Below the pieces are notes generated by a model. That model worked only from the letters and a program-made list of their open reading frames with translations. It did no database searches and was not told where the DNA came from. Below are positions 24,741 to 32,545 of a stretch of DNA of 32,802 nucleotides, one piece after another. The stretch's first letter is position 1. Each line of letters begins with the position of its first letter. This DNA is from Polaribacter sp. (lineage in GTDB: Bacteria; Bacteroidota; Bacteroidia; Flavobacteriales; Flavobacteriaceae). Location: NCBI GenBank assembly GCA_020740485.1, contig DYMN01000026.1, positions 1 to 32,802 of the forward strand, given 5' to 3'. The position numbers were made by a program, and so were the translations under genes.

Positions 24741-25643
24741 ATGAACTGGCAAACTGCAACTAAAGATTATCAAAATTTTCTCCGCATTGAACGGGGTTTG
24801 TCAGAGAATTCGATAGAAAGTTACCACAATGACATCAAAAAACTCATTAAATATTTGGATGATTTTCTAATAGAAAGTACACCTGAAAATATTGAGAAAG
24901 AAACTATTTTCCAATTTATATATGAAATTTCAAAATTTGTCAGCCCGCGAACGCAAGCCCGCATAACGTCTGGTTTACGCAGTTTTTTTGACTTTTTAGT
25001 GTTTGAAAAATACCGTGATACCAATCCTACGGATCTATTGGAAACTCCAAAATTATCTCGTAAACTCCCTGACACGTTAACTGTGGATGAAATTAATCTG
25101 GTCATTGAGCAAATAGATTTGAGTAACCCGTTAGGGGAAAGAAACAGAGCCATGTTAGAAACCCTTTACGGTTGTGGTTTGCGTGTTTCGGAACTTATCA
25201 GTTTGAAAATTTCGGATTTGTTTTTTGATGAAGGTTTTATTAGAGTGCTGGGCAAAGGAAATAAGCAAAGATTTGTTCCCATTCATGAGCTCAATCAAAA
25301 ATATATTGAAACCTACCTTACTTATTATAGAGTACATCAAAAGATTCAAAAGAAGAGTGAAGACATTGTTTTTCTGAACCGATTGGGCAACAAACTCACC
25401 CGCAATATGGTCTTTCTCATCCTTCAAGATTTGACTAAAAAAGCCGACATTCACAAAACGATAAGCCCACATACCTTCCGACATTCCTTTGCCACTCATT
25501 TGTTGGAAAATGGCGCAGACTTGCGTTCCATTCAAGAGATGTTAGGGCACGAAAGCATCACCACCACCGAAATTTATGTGCACGTAGATAGAAAATACCT
25601 CGGAGAAGCATTGAATAAATATCATCCAAGAGCTCAAAAATAA
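24741..25643 (+). CDS. xerD: Tyrosine recombinase XerD
   Basis: Site-specific recombinase that, with a partner, resolves chromosome dimers at dif. The 300 residues have a SAM-like N-terminal domain (DYQNFLRIERGLSENSIESY) and a catalytic domain with all six residues visible: Arg148 (GLRVSEL), Lys172 (GKGNKQR), His244 and Arg247 (HTFRHSFATHLL), His270 (MLGHESITTTE) and the nucleophile Tyr279 (IYVHVD). The length and the absence of nearby cargo fit a housekeeping Xer rather than a mobile-element integrase. TACCTTTA (24729-24736) directly before the ATG is promoter-like, which would make the mRNA nearly leaderless. It converges with trpA, with 2 nt between stops. Confidence 0.93.
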   Translation: MNWQTATKDYQNFLRIERGLSENSIESYHNDIKKLIKYLDDFLIESTPENIEKETIFQFIYEISKFVSPRTQARITSGLRSFFDFLVFEKYRDTNPTDLLETPKLSRKLPDTLTVDEINLVIEQIDLSNPLGERNRAMLETLYGCGLRVSELISLKISDLFFDEGFIRVLGKGNKQRFVPIHELNQKYIETYLTYYRVHQKIQKKSEDIVFLNRLGNKLTRNMVFLILQDLTKKADIHKTISPHTFRHSFATHLLENGADLRSIQEMLGHESITTTEIYVHVDRKYLGEALNKYHPRAQK

Positions 25644-25645
25644 GT

Positions 25646-26413
25646 TCAATTACTTTTCAATGACGCCACAAACTGTTTGATTCTTGCAGAGTTGTTTTCA
25701 GTGATAAATTTGATAAACGCACTTCCAATGATAGCCCCTTTTGAGTAAAACGTTGCTTGTTCAAATGTTTTGGCGCTGTGAATACCAAAACCAACTAAAA
25801 AAGGGTTTCTGAGTTTTAAATTCTTGATGCGTTGAAAATAATTCATTTCATTTTCTCCAAACTCCAAACTCTTTCCGGTAACCGAAGCAGTAGAAACGGC
25901 ATAAATAAACCCCTCACTGATTCGGTCAATGGCTCTAATCCTGGCTTCAGATGTTTGAGGGGTAATCAGCAAAATATTGAACAAATTGTACTTTTTGAAT
26001 AGGGTTTTATACTGCTTTTCGTATAATTCAACGGGTAAATCGGGAATAATCAAACCATCAATTCCTATTTCATTACATTTTTGGCAAAAAGCTTCTACAC
26101 CATATTGTAGAATTGGATTAAAATAGCCCATTATGATCAAAGGAATGGATACTTGTTTTCTTATGTTTTGCAATTGCTCAAATAAGACCTCGGTAGTCAT
26201 TCCATTATGAAGGGCTTGGGTAGAGCTGTTTTGGATCGTTTTACCGTCCGCTAACGGATCACTGTAAGGCAAGCCTATTTCTATCATATCTACTCCATAT
26301 TTTTCCAAACTTTGAATAACGGAAACCGTATCTGCTAATTTTGGATAACCGGCTGTAATGTAAATTGATAAAATTTTATCTTTTGATTGTAATTTTGAAG
26401 TAATTCTATTCAT
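25646..26413 (-). CDS. trpA: Tryptophan synthase alpha subunit
   Basis: Cleaves indole-3-glycerol phosphate to indole and glyceraldehyde 3-phosphate and passes indole to TrpB through a tunnel. 255 residues. The catalytic acids are Glu45 (DMIEIGLPYSDP) and Asp56 (PLADG). YITAGYP, IMGYFNPILQYG, IDGLIIPDLP and STASVTGKS are present in order, followed by VGFGIHS and the phosphate site GSAFIKFI. It is the last gene of the operon, 4 nt after trpB. Confidence 0.97.
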   Translation of the reverse strand: MNRITSKLQSKDKILSIYITAGYPKLADTVSVIQSLEKYGVDMIEIGLPYSDPLADGKTIQNSSTQALHNGMTTEVLFEQLQNIRKQVSIPLIIMGYFNPILQYGVEAFCQKCNEIGIDGLIIPDLPVELYEKQYKTLFKKYNLFNILLITPQTSEARIRAIDRISEGFIYAVSTASVTGKSLEFGENEMNYFQRIKNLKLRNPFLVGFGIHSAKTFEQATFYSKGAIIGSAFIKFITENNSARIKQFVASLKSN

Positions 26414-26417
26414 TTTT

Positions 26418-27599
26418 TCAAAGATTAAAATAATGGATATACGTGTTTAGATCTTTATCTCCCCTACCCGATAAATTGATTACCACTACATCGGTTGGTT
26501 TAAACTTTTGGCGGTCTAAAACGGCAAATGCGTGCGCACTTTCTATCGCCGGAATAATGCCTTCCATTCGGGCTAATTTTAACCCCCATTGCATAGCTTC
26601 ATCGTCAGTGACGCTTACAAATTCAGCTCTTTTAGTGGCTTTTAAATGAGCGTGCAAAGGTCCAATTCCGGGATAATCCAAACCGGCAGAGATAGAATAC
26701 GGTTCTGTGATTTGACCATCTTCGGATTGCATCAGCAAGGTCATACTTCCGTGTATAATTCCGATTTTACCCAAAACAGAAGTAGCAGCACTATGACCGG
26801 AATCATTTCCTTTCCCGGCAGCTTCAACCGCGATGAGTTTCACTTTTTCGTTTTCTAAAAAATGATAAAACGCACCTGCAGCATTACTGCCACCTCCTAC
26901 GCAAGCAATGACATAATCCGGAGATGAAGCCATTCTTTTTTGCATTAATTGCGTTTTGATTTCTTTAGAGATGACCGACTGCAATCGGGCGACCATATCG
27001 GGGTAAGGATGTGGACCCACCACTGAGCCTATGATGTAATAAGTGTCTTCAGGGTTACTGATCCAATCTCTTATGGCTTCGTTGGTAGCGTCTTTAAGGG
27101 TTTTAGAACCGGAATTAACTGATATCACTTCACTTCCCAACATTTTCATTCGGGCTACATTGGGAGCTTGTCTTTGGATATCAGTTTCGCCCATATAAAC
27201 CACACATTGCATTCCCATTAAGGCGCAAACCGTAGCCGTAGCCACCCCGTGTTGTCCTGCTCCAGTTTCGGCAATGATGCGTTTTTTACCCAATCTTTTC
27301 GCCACTAAAATTTGTCCAATCGTATTGTTCATTTTATGGGCTCCGGTGTGTAAAAGGTCTTCCCTTTTTAAGTAGATATTCGTGTGATACAATTCGGATA
27401 AATTTTTGGCATAATACAGTGGCGTAGGTCTTCCTGCGTATTCCTTCAAAAGCGCGTGATATTCTTTTTGAAATACCTTGTCTTTAATGATTTTAAGGTA
27501 ATTTTGCTTTAGTTCCTCAATGTTAGGATATAACATTTCAGGAATAAATGCGCCTCCAAAATCGCCGTAGAATCCTTTTTTGTTTACTTTGAAACTCAT
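26418..27599 (-). CDS. trpB: Tryptophan synthase beta subunit
   Basis: PLP enzyme that condenses indole with serine to give tryptophan. 393 residues, the standard length for TrpB1. FYGDFGGAFIPEML is the family start. The Schiff-base lysine is Lys89 in LHTGAHKMNN. Glu in AETGAGQHGVA, the PLP phosphate loop CVGGGSNAAGAF and the C-terminal NLSGRGDKD are intact. It lies 12 nt after trpF and 4 nt before trpA. Confidence 0.98.
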   Translation of the reverse strand: MSFKVNKKGFYGDFGGAFIPEMLYPNIEELKQNYLKIIKDKVFQKEYHALLKEYAGRPTPLYYAKNLSELYHTNIYLKREDLLHTGAHKMNNTIGQILVAKRLGKKRIIAETGAGQHGVATATVCALMGMQCVVYMGETDIQRQAPNVARMKMLGSEVISVNSGSKTLKDATNEAIRDWISNPEDTYYIIGSVVGPHPYPDMVARLQSVISKEIKTQLMQKRMASSPDYVIACVGGGSNAAGAFYHFLENEKVKLIAVEAAGKGNDSGHSAATSVLGKIGIIHGSMTLLMQSEDGQITEPYSISAGLDYPGIGPLHAHLKATKRAEFVSVTDDEAMQWGLKLARMEGIIPAIESAHAFAVLDRQKFKPTDVVVINLSGRGDKDLNTYIHYFNL

Positions 27600-27611
27600 T
27601 TTTATAAGTAT

Positions 27612-28226
27612 TTATAATTTAACCTTATTGACTGCTATTTTACAGCTTTCTATATTTTTTAATCCGGGTGCTGTTTCTAATTTACTGTTACAATCTATTG
27701 CATATAAATGATGGATATTCATTTGCAATATAGTGTCAATTTCTTCTACGCCTATCCCGCCGCTTAGGAAAAAGGGTTTATTCAAATTGTATTTTTCTAA
27801 TAGTTTCCAATCAAAAACAGCTCCGTTACCGCCGGGAAGCGCCCCTTTGGTGTCAAATAGAAAATAATCGCAAGCATTTTGATAAGCCTTCAAAATAGAA
27901 AAATCAAAATTTGCATCTACCGAAAAAGCTTTGATAATCGTGAAATTCATTTCTTTTAACCTACGACAATAAGCAGGAGTTTCCTCGCCGTGCAACTGTA
28001 TGACTTCTAATTGATGAGAAAGCACGGTTGCTGCTACTCCATCTATAGTTTGATTGACAAACACACCTACTTTTTGAATGTTCTTGTCTATATTCGGAAT
28101 TTTATTTTCCATAAAGCGTTTGGATGGCTCATAGAAAATAAATCCCATCAAATCGGGTTGTAACGCCGCTAATTCATTGATGTTATCAGGATGTTTCATC
28201 CCGCATATTTTAATTTTAACGGACAT
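27612..28226 (-). CDS. trpF: Phosphoribosylanthranilate isomerase
   Basis: Amadori rearrangement of phosphoribosylanthranilate to CdRP. 204 residues forming a TIM barrel. The catalytic base is Cys8 (VKIKICGM) and the acid Asp125 (YFLFDTKGALPGGNGAVFDW). Phosphate-binding FLSGGIGVEEI and the ending ECCK-like ESCKIAVNKV fit the family, as does the DLMGFIFYEPSKRF loop. A separate gene rather than a trpC fusion is usual in this phylum. Its ATG overlaps the end of trpC by 11 nt, which suggests translational coupling. Confidence 0.96.
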   Translation of the reverse strand: MSVKIKICGMKHPDNINELAALQPDLMGFIFYEPSKRFMENKIPNIDKNIQKVGVFVNQTIDGVAATVLSHQLEVIQLHGEETPAYCRRLKEMNFTIIKAFSVDANFDFSILKAYQNACDYFLFDTKGALPGGNGAVFDWKLLEKYNLNKPFFLSGGIGVEEIDTILQMNIHHLYAIDCNSKLETAPGLKNIESCKIAVNKVKL

Positions 28227-29016
28227 CTAATTTTTCTTTTAAAGTATGGATAAATTGGGCGCACGCTAACCCGGGGTCAGGTGTTTTCATAAAATTTTCT
28301 CCAATTAAAAAACCTTTGAAACCACTTTTTCTCAAGGTAATAATATTTTCAACGTCAGCAATACCACTTTCAGATATTTTAAGAAAATCACCCGGAATTT
28401 TAGTAGACAAGACCAAGCTGTTCTCAATGCTTACGTTAAACGTTTTCAAATTTCTGTTGTTAACGCCAATGATGTCAATGCTGTCTATCAACACTTTATC
28501 TAACTCGTCCTCACTGTGAATTTCAGCGATGACTTCAAGCCCTAATGAATGGGCAAAACGCGAGAGCGTGCTTATTTCTTTAGCCGATAAAACGGCGGCT
28601 ATCAGCAATATAACATCTGCTCCATACGCTTTAGCTTCTATGATTTGATAAGCATCTACAATAAATTCTTTTCGCAAAACGGGTAAATTTACCTTATTTC
28701 TTACCCTGAGTAAATCGGTTAGATTTCCTCCGAAAAAAGGATGATTGGTTAACACCGATATGCCGCTGACACCGCTTTTTTCGTAGTCGGAAGCCACTTT
28801 CTCCACTTCAGAAGTAAAATTAATCTCCCCCTTTGAAGGAGAACGGCGTTTGAATTCGGCTAAAATTCCTATTTGAGAATGCAGGAAATTCTGTTTTAAA
28901 GAAATAGGTTGCCTATCAAACAAAACAGATTTTTCGAGTGTTGCCTCATTTATAACTTGCTTTTTTAAAGAAAGCTCTGTTTTTATTGCTGCTACTATGG
29001 TATCTAAAATATTCAT
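28216..29016 (-). CDS. trpC: Indole-3-glycerol-phosphate synthase
   Basis: Ring closure and decarboxylation of CdRP to indole-3-glycerol phosphate. 266 residues. Catalytic Glu54 and Lys56 lie in ILAEFKRRSPSKG, Lys116 in LRKEFIVD, and Glu/Asn in EVIAEIHSEDEL and IGVNNRNLKTF. The ISESGIADVENI phosphate loop and GFLIGENFMK follow. It begins 11 nt after trpD and overlaps trpF by 11 nt. Confidence 0.97.
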   Translation of the reverse strand: MNILDTIVAAIKTELSLKKQVINEATLEKSVLFDRQPISLKQNFLHSQIGILAEFKRRSPSKGEINFTSEVEKVASDYEKSGVSGISVLTNHPFFGGNLTDLLRVRNKVNLPVLRKEFIVDAYQIIEAKAYGADVILLIAAVLSAKEISTLSRFAHSLGLEVIAEIHSEDELDKVLIDSIDIIGVNNRNLKTFNVSIENSLVLSTKIPGDFLKISESGIADVENIITLRKSGFKGFLIGENFMKTPDPGLACAQFIHTLKEKLDVR

Positions 29017-29027
29017 AAACGGTACAA

Positions 29028-30023
29028 TTAAAGATTACTCAAGTGTTGTAATTTTTTGAATACTTGGAGTGCCTTCCCTGATAAAAGCGCCTCTTTTGCC
29101 TTATCAAAACTTTCTAAAATACTTAAATTTTCTACCGTGGCAATGGCTAATGCTGCATTGGCACAAACAACGTGATTTTGAGCTTCCGTTCCTTTTCCGT
29201 TTAATATTTCCATAAATAATGCCGCAGCCTGCTCAATGGTAGCACCCCCGACAATTTCTTCAGGAGTTACCGGTTTGACTCCAAAATCAGCAGGGAATAA
29301 CATTTGTTCCTTGAGATGCGTTGACACCTTAGCCGCACCGGTCAAAGTTATTTCATCATAGCCTTCAAGACTGTGCACGATCGTATATTGCATTTCACTT
29401 TCTTGATACAAATAATTGTATAATCGGGCTAATTCTAAACTATACACTCCTACCAATTGATTATTAGGTCTTCCGGGATTGACCAAGGGACCTAACATAT
29501 TAAAAAAGGTTTTCATTCCCAATTCTTTTCTTATGGGAGCCACAACTTTCATCGCAGGATGAAACAAAGGAGCGTGCAATATACAGATGCCGGCTTCCTC
29601 TAAACAAGCATCAATAAAATGTTGCTCGTTGCTAAATTTTATTTTTAAATGCTCCAGCACATTACTCGACCCTGAAATCGATGAAACTCCGTAATTGCCG
29701 TGTTTAGCTACTTTTATACCGGCTCCGGCTGTAACAAAAGAGGCTAAAGTGGAAATATTAAATGTATTTTTACCATCACCTCCCGTACCACATAAATCTA
29801 TGGCGTTGTGTGGTGTTAAATCAACCGGAATGCACAAGTCAAGCAAAGCTTCTCTAAAGCCGCTAAGTTCATCGACACTGATGCTACGCATCATATAAAC
29901 GGTAAGAAAACTTGCAATTTGTGACGGATTGTATTTTGATGCAGAAATGTTTACCAAGATACTTTTCGCCTCTTCTTTGGACAGTATTTCTTGATTGATG
30001 AGTTTATTAAGTATGGATTTCAT
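29028..30023 (-). CDS. trpD: Anthranilate phosphoribosyltransferase
   Basis: Transfers the phosphoribosyl group of PRPP to anthranilate. 331 residues. The PRPP-binding loop is CGTGGDGKNTFNIS (GTGGD 79-83), followed by KHGNYGVSSISGSSNVLEHL and MKTFFNMLGPLVNP. The helical N-terminus (ILNKLINQEILSKEEAKSIL) is normal. It is separated from trpG by 132 nt in which nothing is recognised, and its start region TTTCATGTGTCTAT (plus-strand reading) is identical to that of trpG. Confidence 0.97.
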   Translation of the reverse strand: MKSILNKLINQEILSKEEAKSILVNISASKYNPSQIASFLTVYMMRSISVDELSGFREALLDLCIPVDLTPHNAIDLCGTGGDGKNTFNISTLASFVTAGAGIKVAKHGNYGVSSISGSSNVLEHLKIKFSNEQHFIDACLEEAGICILHAPLFHPAMKVVAPIRKELGMKTFFNMLGPLVNPGRPNNQLVGVYSLELARLYNYLYQESEMQYTIVHSLEGYDEITLTGAAKVSTHLKEQMLFPADFGVKPVTPEEIVGGATIEQAAALFMEILNGKGTEAQNHVVCANAALAIATVENLSILESFDKAKEALLSGKALQVFKKLQHLSNL

Positions 30024-30155
30024 GTGTCTATATTTATTTGTTTTTTATTGGTCACATGTAATAGCCTTTTAATCATTCCCAGTTGGTATGATGTTAATTT
30101 TATGGCTATTTCATTAAATGGGAACTGTTATTTTGTCAATAATTTATCTCTTGTT

Positions 30156-30740
30156 CTATGATTTTGATGCAGTAGAAAAGTGCAACCAATTTTCTAACAT
30201 CTTTTTTCCTTGAGGGGTCAATACACTTTCAGGATGAAATTGCACGGCACAAACATCGTATTTTCGGTGGCGTATAGACATTATTTGTTCATTATCATCC
30301 ACCGAAGTAATGACTAATTCTTCGTTGATGGTTTTGGGGTCTATCACCCAAGAATGGTATCTTCCTACTTCAATGTCATTTTCTAAACCAAAGAACAGCG
30401 GTTCATCCGTATTTACAATTTTGATTTTGGTAGCTACGCCGTGATATACTTTCTCTAAATTGCTCAAGGTGCTTCCAAACACTTCGCCTATGGCTTGCTG
30501 TCCCAGACAGACGCCCAGTATGCTCTTGGTAGGGGCATAAGTTCTGATAACTTCTTTTAACAATCCCGCTTCGCTGGGCAAGCCGGGTCCGGGCGATAAA
30601 ACTATTTTATCAAATTCTTCAATTTGGTCTAATGTGAAGGCGTCATTGCGGTAAACGGTTACATCGCAATTCAAATCTTCTAAATAATGAACCAAATTGT
30701 AGGTAAAACTGTCGTAATTATCAATGACTAAAACTTTCAT
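30156..30740 (-). CDS. trpG: Anthranilate synthase glutamine amidotransferase component
   Basis: Supplies ammonia from glutamine to TrpE. 194 residues from ATG 30740 (MKVLVIDNYDSFTYNLVHYL), the universal family start. A longer frame up to 30851 would add 37 residues translated from intergenic repeats and is rejected. The class I triad is Cys78 (GVCLGQQAIGEVFG), His169 and Glu171 (AVQFHPESVLTP). The oxyanion motif SPGPGLPSEAG is intact. TrpG in some bacteria also serves folate synthesis (PabA). It follows trpE after a 212-nt gap, wider than expected inside an operon. Confidence 0.96.
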   Translation of the reverse strand: MKVLVIDNYDSFTYNLVHYLEDLNCDVTVYRNDAFTLDQIEEFDKIVLSPGPGLPSEAGLLKEVIRTYAPTKSILGVCLGQQAIGEVFGSTLSNLEKVYHGVATKIKIVNTDEPLFFGLENDIEVGRYHSWVIDPKTINEELVITSVDDNEQIMSIRHRKYDVCAVQFHPESVLTPQGKKMLENWLHFSTASKS

Positions 30741-30779
30741 GTGTCTATTATTATTTAATTCAGTTTGTGTTTGTTTTTT

Positions 30780-30869
30780 AGCGGAGTTTCCCGCTGTAGC
30801 GGGACTCACGCTAAAGACGTGACAGGTTCGCAATTGTTTTTCAAAGGCCACCCTTCGACAAGCTAAGGG
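30780..30869. repeat. Hairpin and degraded dispersed repeat in the trpE-trpG gap
   Basis: AGCG (30780-30783) pairs with CGCT (30809-30812), enclosing GAGT/ACTC and CCCGCT-GT-AGCGGG, a compact nested stem. At 30851-30869 CCCTTCGACAAGCTAAGGG is itself an imperfect inverted repeat and a degraded form of the CTTCGACAAGCTCAG element. Any promoter, processing or attenuation role inside the operon is unproven. Confidence 0.55.
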
Positions 30870-30952
30870 CTGGAATGGAGCTCGCTATTAGTCATTCCCT
30901 TGGTTGTCAAAATTAGACATGCTCGTTTCATATTGCGATGTTAAAGTGTAAT

Positions 30953-32362
30953 TTAATTTATTTTTTCGGCTAACGAAAGTGCTTTGTCTAATGCACTTAA
31001 TTTGTTATACACTTCTTGTAATTCATTTTCTTCCGACGAATTTACCACGATACCGGCTCCGGCTTGATAAAAGAGTTGTTGATTTTTACTCAAAAAAGTT
31101 CGAATCAGTATAGCGTGATTAAAATTGCCGTTAAAATCCATAAATCCTACTGCGCCACCGTAAAAACTTCTGCTGACATTTTCATTGGCTGCTATGAGTT
31201 GCATGGCTTTGTATTTAGGAGCACCGGTAAGCGTTCCGGCAGGAAAAGTATCTGCAAATATCTGAATTGCCGAATTGCCTGATTTTACCTTGCCGATTAC
31301 CTTTGAGACCAAATGAATGACGTGTGAAAAAAATTGAACTTCTTTAAAAACTTCTACCTTAACATTCGTACAATGTCTGCTTAAATCGTTGCGAGCCAAA
31401 TCTACTAACATCACGTGTTCGGCATTTTCTTTTGGATCTTTATGCAATTGACGAACTAAATCAGCATCTTGTTCATCATTTCCGGTTCTTCTGAACGTTC
31501 CGGCGATGGGATGGATTTCGGCTACATTTTTTTGAATGACCATCTGGGCTTCAGGTGAAGAACCCATAATTTTAAAATTGCCATAATCAAAATAAAACAA
31601 ATAAGGTGAAGGATTGATGCTGCGCAAGGCGCGATATACATTAAATTCATCTCCTTTGAATTTTTGTATAAATCTTCGAGAAAAAACCAATTGAAAAACA
31701 TCCCCGAGTTGACAATGATCTTTTGCTTTTCGCACTAAATCTTTGAATTGTTCATCGGTATAATTGGTTTGGGCATTGCCTATTTTTGAAAAAGAAAAAG
31801 TAGCGATATTTCTGTTTTGAATTAAGTTGAATATTTCATCTGTATTGTCTTTACCTTCTATAGAATGACAAAACAAATAAGCTTCATTTTGGAAGTGATT
31901 GATAGCAATCACATTTTGATAAACCGCATAATATAATTCCGGGATATCAATGGGGTCTTTTTGGAAGTCTAATGAAATATCTTCAAAATATTGCACGCCA
32001 TTGTAGGTTACATAGCCAAATAAGCCATTGGTTATAAACTTAAAATCTAAAGGTTCAACACTAAATTTTGAAGTAAATTCCGTAAATGCATTGAGCACCT
32101 CCGTTCTATTTTTTATTTCATTCGTTAGGGATAAACCATTCGGAAATTCTTGAACGATTTGATTATTTTGCACTTTTATACTGGCAATAGGTTGGCTACA
32201 GATATACGAAAAGCTGTTGTTATTCGTTTGATAATCACTACTTTCTAACAATATAGCATTAGGATACACATCTCTTATTTTCAGATAAATACTGACTGGC
32301 GTTATTGTATCTACTAAAATTTTTTTATAGGATGTTTTGAATTTAAAAATCGGAATACTCAT
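30953..32362 (-). CDS. trpE: Anthranilate synthase component I
   Basis: Converts chorismate and ammonia to anthranilate, the first committed step of tryptophan synthesis. 469 residues. The N-terminal feedback site carries LLES (38-41), the motif that binds tryptophan in characterised TrpE proteins, so the enzyme is probably end-product inhibited. The chorismate-binding domain shows RRFIQKFKGDEFNVYRALR, GSSPEAQMVI, HPIAGTFRRTG, HVMLVDLARNDLSR, GTLTGAPKYKAMQLI and YQAGAGIVVNSSEENELQE. It is the first structural gene, and its ATG is 14 nt after the attenuator U-tract. Confidence 0.97.
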   Translation of the reverse strand: MSIPIFKFKTSYKKILVDTITPVSIYLKIRDVYPNAILLESSDYQTNNNSFSYICSQPIASIKVQNNQIVQEFPNGLSLTNEIKNRTEVLNAFTEFTSKFSVEPLDFKFITNGLFGYVTYNGVQYFEDISLDFQKDPIDIPELYYAVYQNVIAINHFQNEAYLFCHSIEGKDNTDEIFNLIQNRNIATFSFSKIGNAQTNYTDEQFKDLVRKAKDHCQLGDVFQLVFSRRFIQKFKGDEFNVYRALRSINPSPYLFYFDYGNFKIMGSSPEAQMVIQKNVAEIHPIAGTFRRTGNDEQDADLVRQLHKDPKENAEHVMLVDLARNDLSRHCTNVKVEVFKEVQFFSHVIHLVSKVIGKVKSGNSAIQIFADTFPAGTLTGAPKYKAMQLIAANENVSRSFYGGAVGFMDFNGNFNHAILIRTFLSKNQQLFYQAGAGIVVNSSEENELQEVYNKLSALDKALSLAEKIN

Positions 32363-32376
32363 GATTAAATTTGGTT

Positions 32377-32412
32377 AAAAAAAAAGACTTGCCGTGAATG
32401 GACAAGTCTTTT
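32377..32412 (-). terminator. trp attenuator: intrinsic terminator in the trpE leader
   Basis: On the transcribed strand AAAGACTTG (32411-32403) pairs with CAAGTCTTT (32391-32383). A further CC/GG pair lies inside, and nine U residues end at 32377. It stands between the leader peptide and trpE, so readthrough is required for operon expression. Confidence 0.9.
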
Positions 32413-32463
32413 AGTGTTATAATAAATGACAATGCGCTCTTCACGAATGAAAATTCGATAGAG
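32377..32463 (-). promoter_or_regulatory. Mutually exclusive RNA structures of the trp leader
   Basis: Three pairings can be drawn. 1:2 joins CTCT (32463-32460) with AGAG (32440-32437) and CGAAT (32457-32453) with ATTCG (32448-32444), directly behind the Trp codons. 2:3 joins CGTGAA (32445-32440) with TTCACG (32398-32393) in the terminator loop. 3:4 is the terminator. The leader stop codon TGA (32443-32441) lies within segment 2. The 2:3 pairing is only 6 bp plus a possible U-G pair, so its strength is the weak point of the model. Confidence 0.55.
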
Positions 32464-32497
32464 ACCACCACCAAGTATTTGTAAAATTTTGAAACAT
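32441..32497 (-). CDS. trpL: trp operon leader peptide
   Basis: An 18-codon frame encodes MFQNFTNTWWWSLSNFHS with TGA at 32443-32441. Three consecutive TGG codons (residues 9-11) make it a sensor of charged tRNA-Trp. In known leader-peptide attenuation a ribosome stalled on such codons changes the folding of the nascent RNA so that the downstream terminator cannot form. Here the peptide lies 18 nt after the -7 box of the trp promoter and 29 nt before the terminator. It is too short for ordinary gene finding. The position, the codon run and the terminator together make chance very unlikely. Confidence 0.9.
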   Translation of the reverse strand: MFQNFTNTWWWSLSNFHS

Positions 32498-32514
32498 TTG
32501 AAATATTTATTTCG

Positions 32515-32545
32515 CAAAAATATAGTTTTTTTTAAAATAACCAAA
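32515..32545 (-). promoter_or_regulatory. trp operon promoter
   Basis: On the minus strand TTTG (32545-32542), a spacer of exactly 19 nt and TATTTTTG (32522-32515) match the Bacteroidota -33/-7 consensus. Transcription would begin near 32508, about 10 nt before the leader peptide ATG. Confidence 0.75.

Noticed and set aside
24741-25643. Mobile-element integrase instead of XerD
   Set aside because: The length, the conserved HTFRHSFATHL and GHESITTTEIYVHV motifs, core-gene neighbours and absence of cargo or attachment repeats fit a housekeeping Xer protein.
30741-30851. Extended N-terminus of TrpG starting at 30851
   Set aside because: The added 37 residues come from the intergenic hairpin and repeat; MKVLVIDNYDSF at 30740 is the conserved family start.
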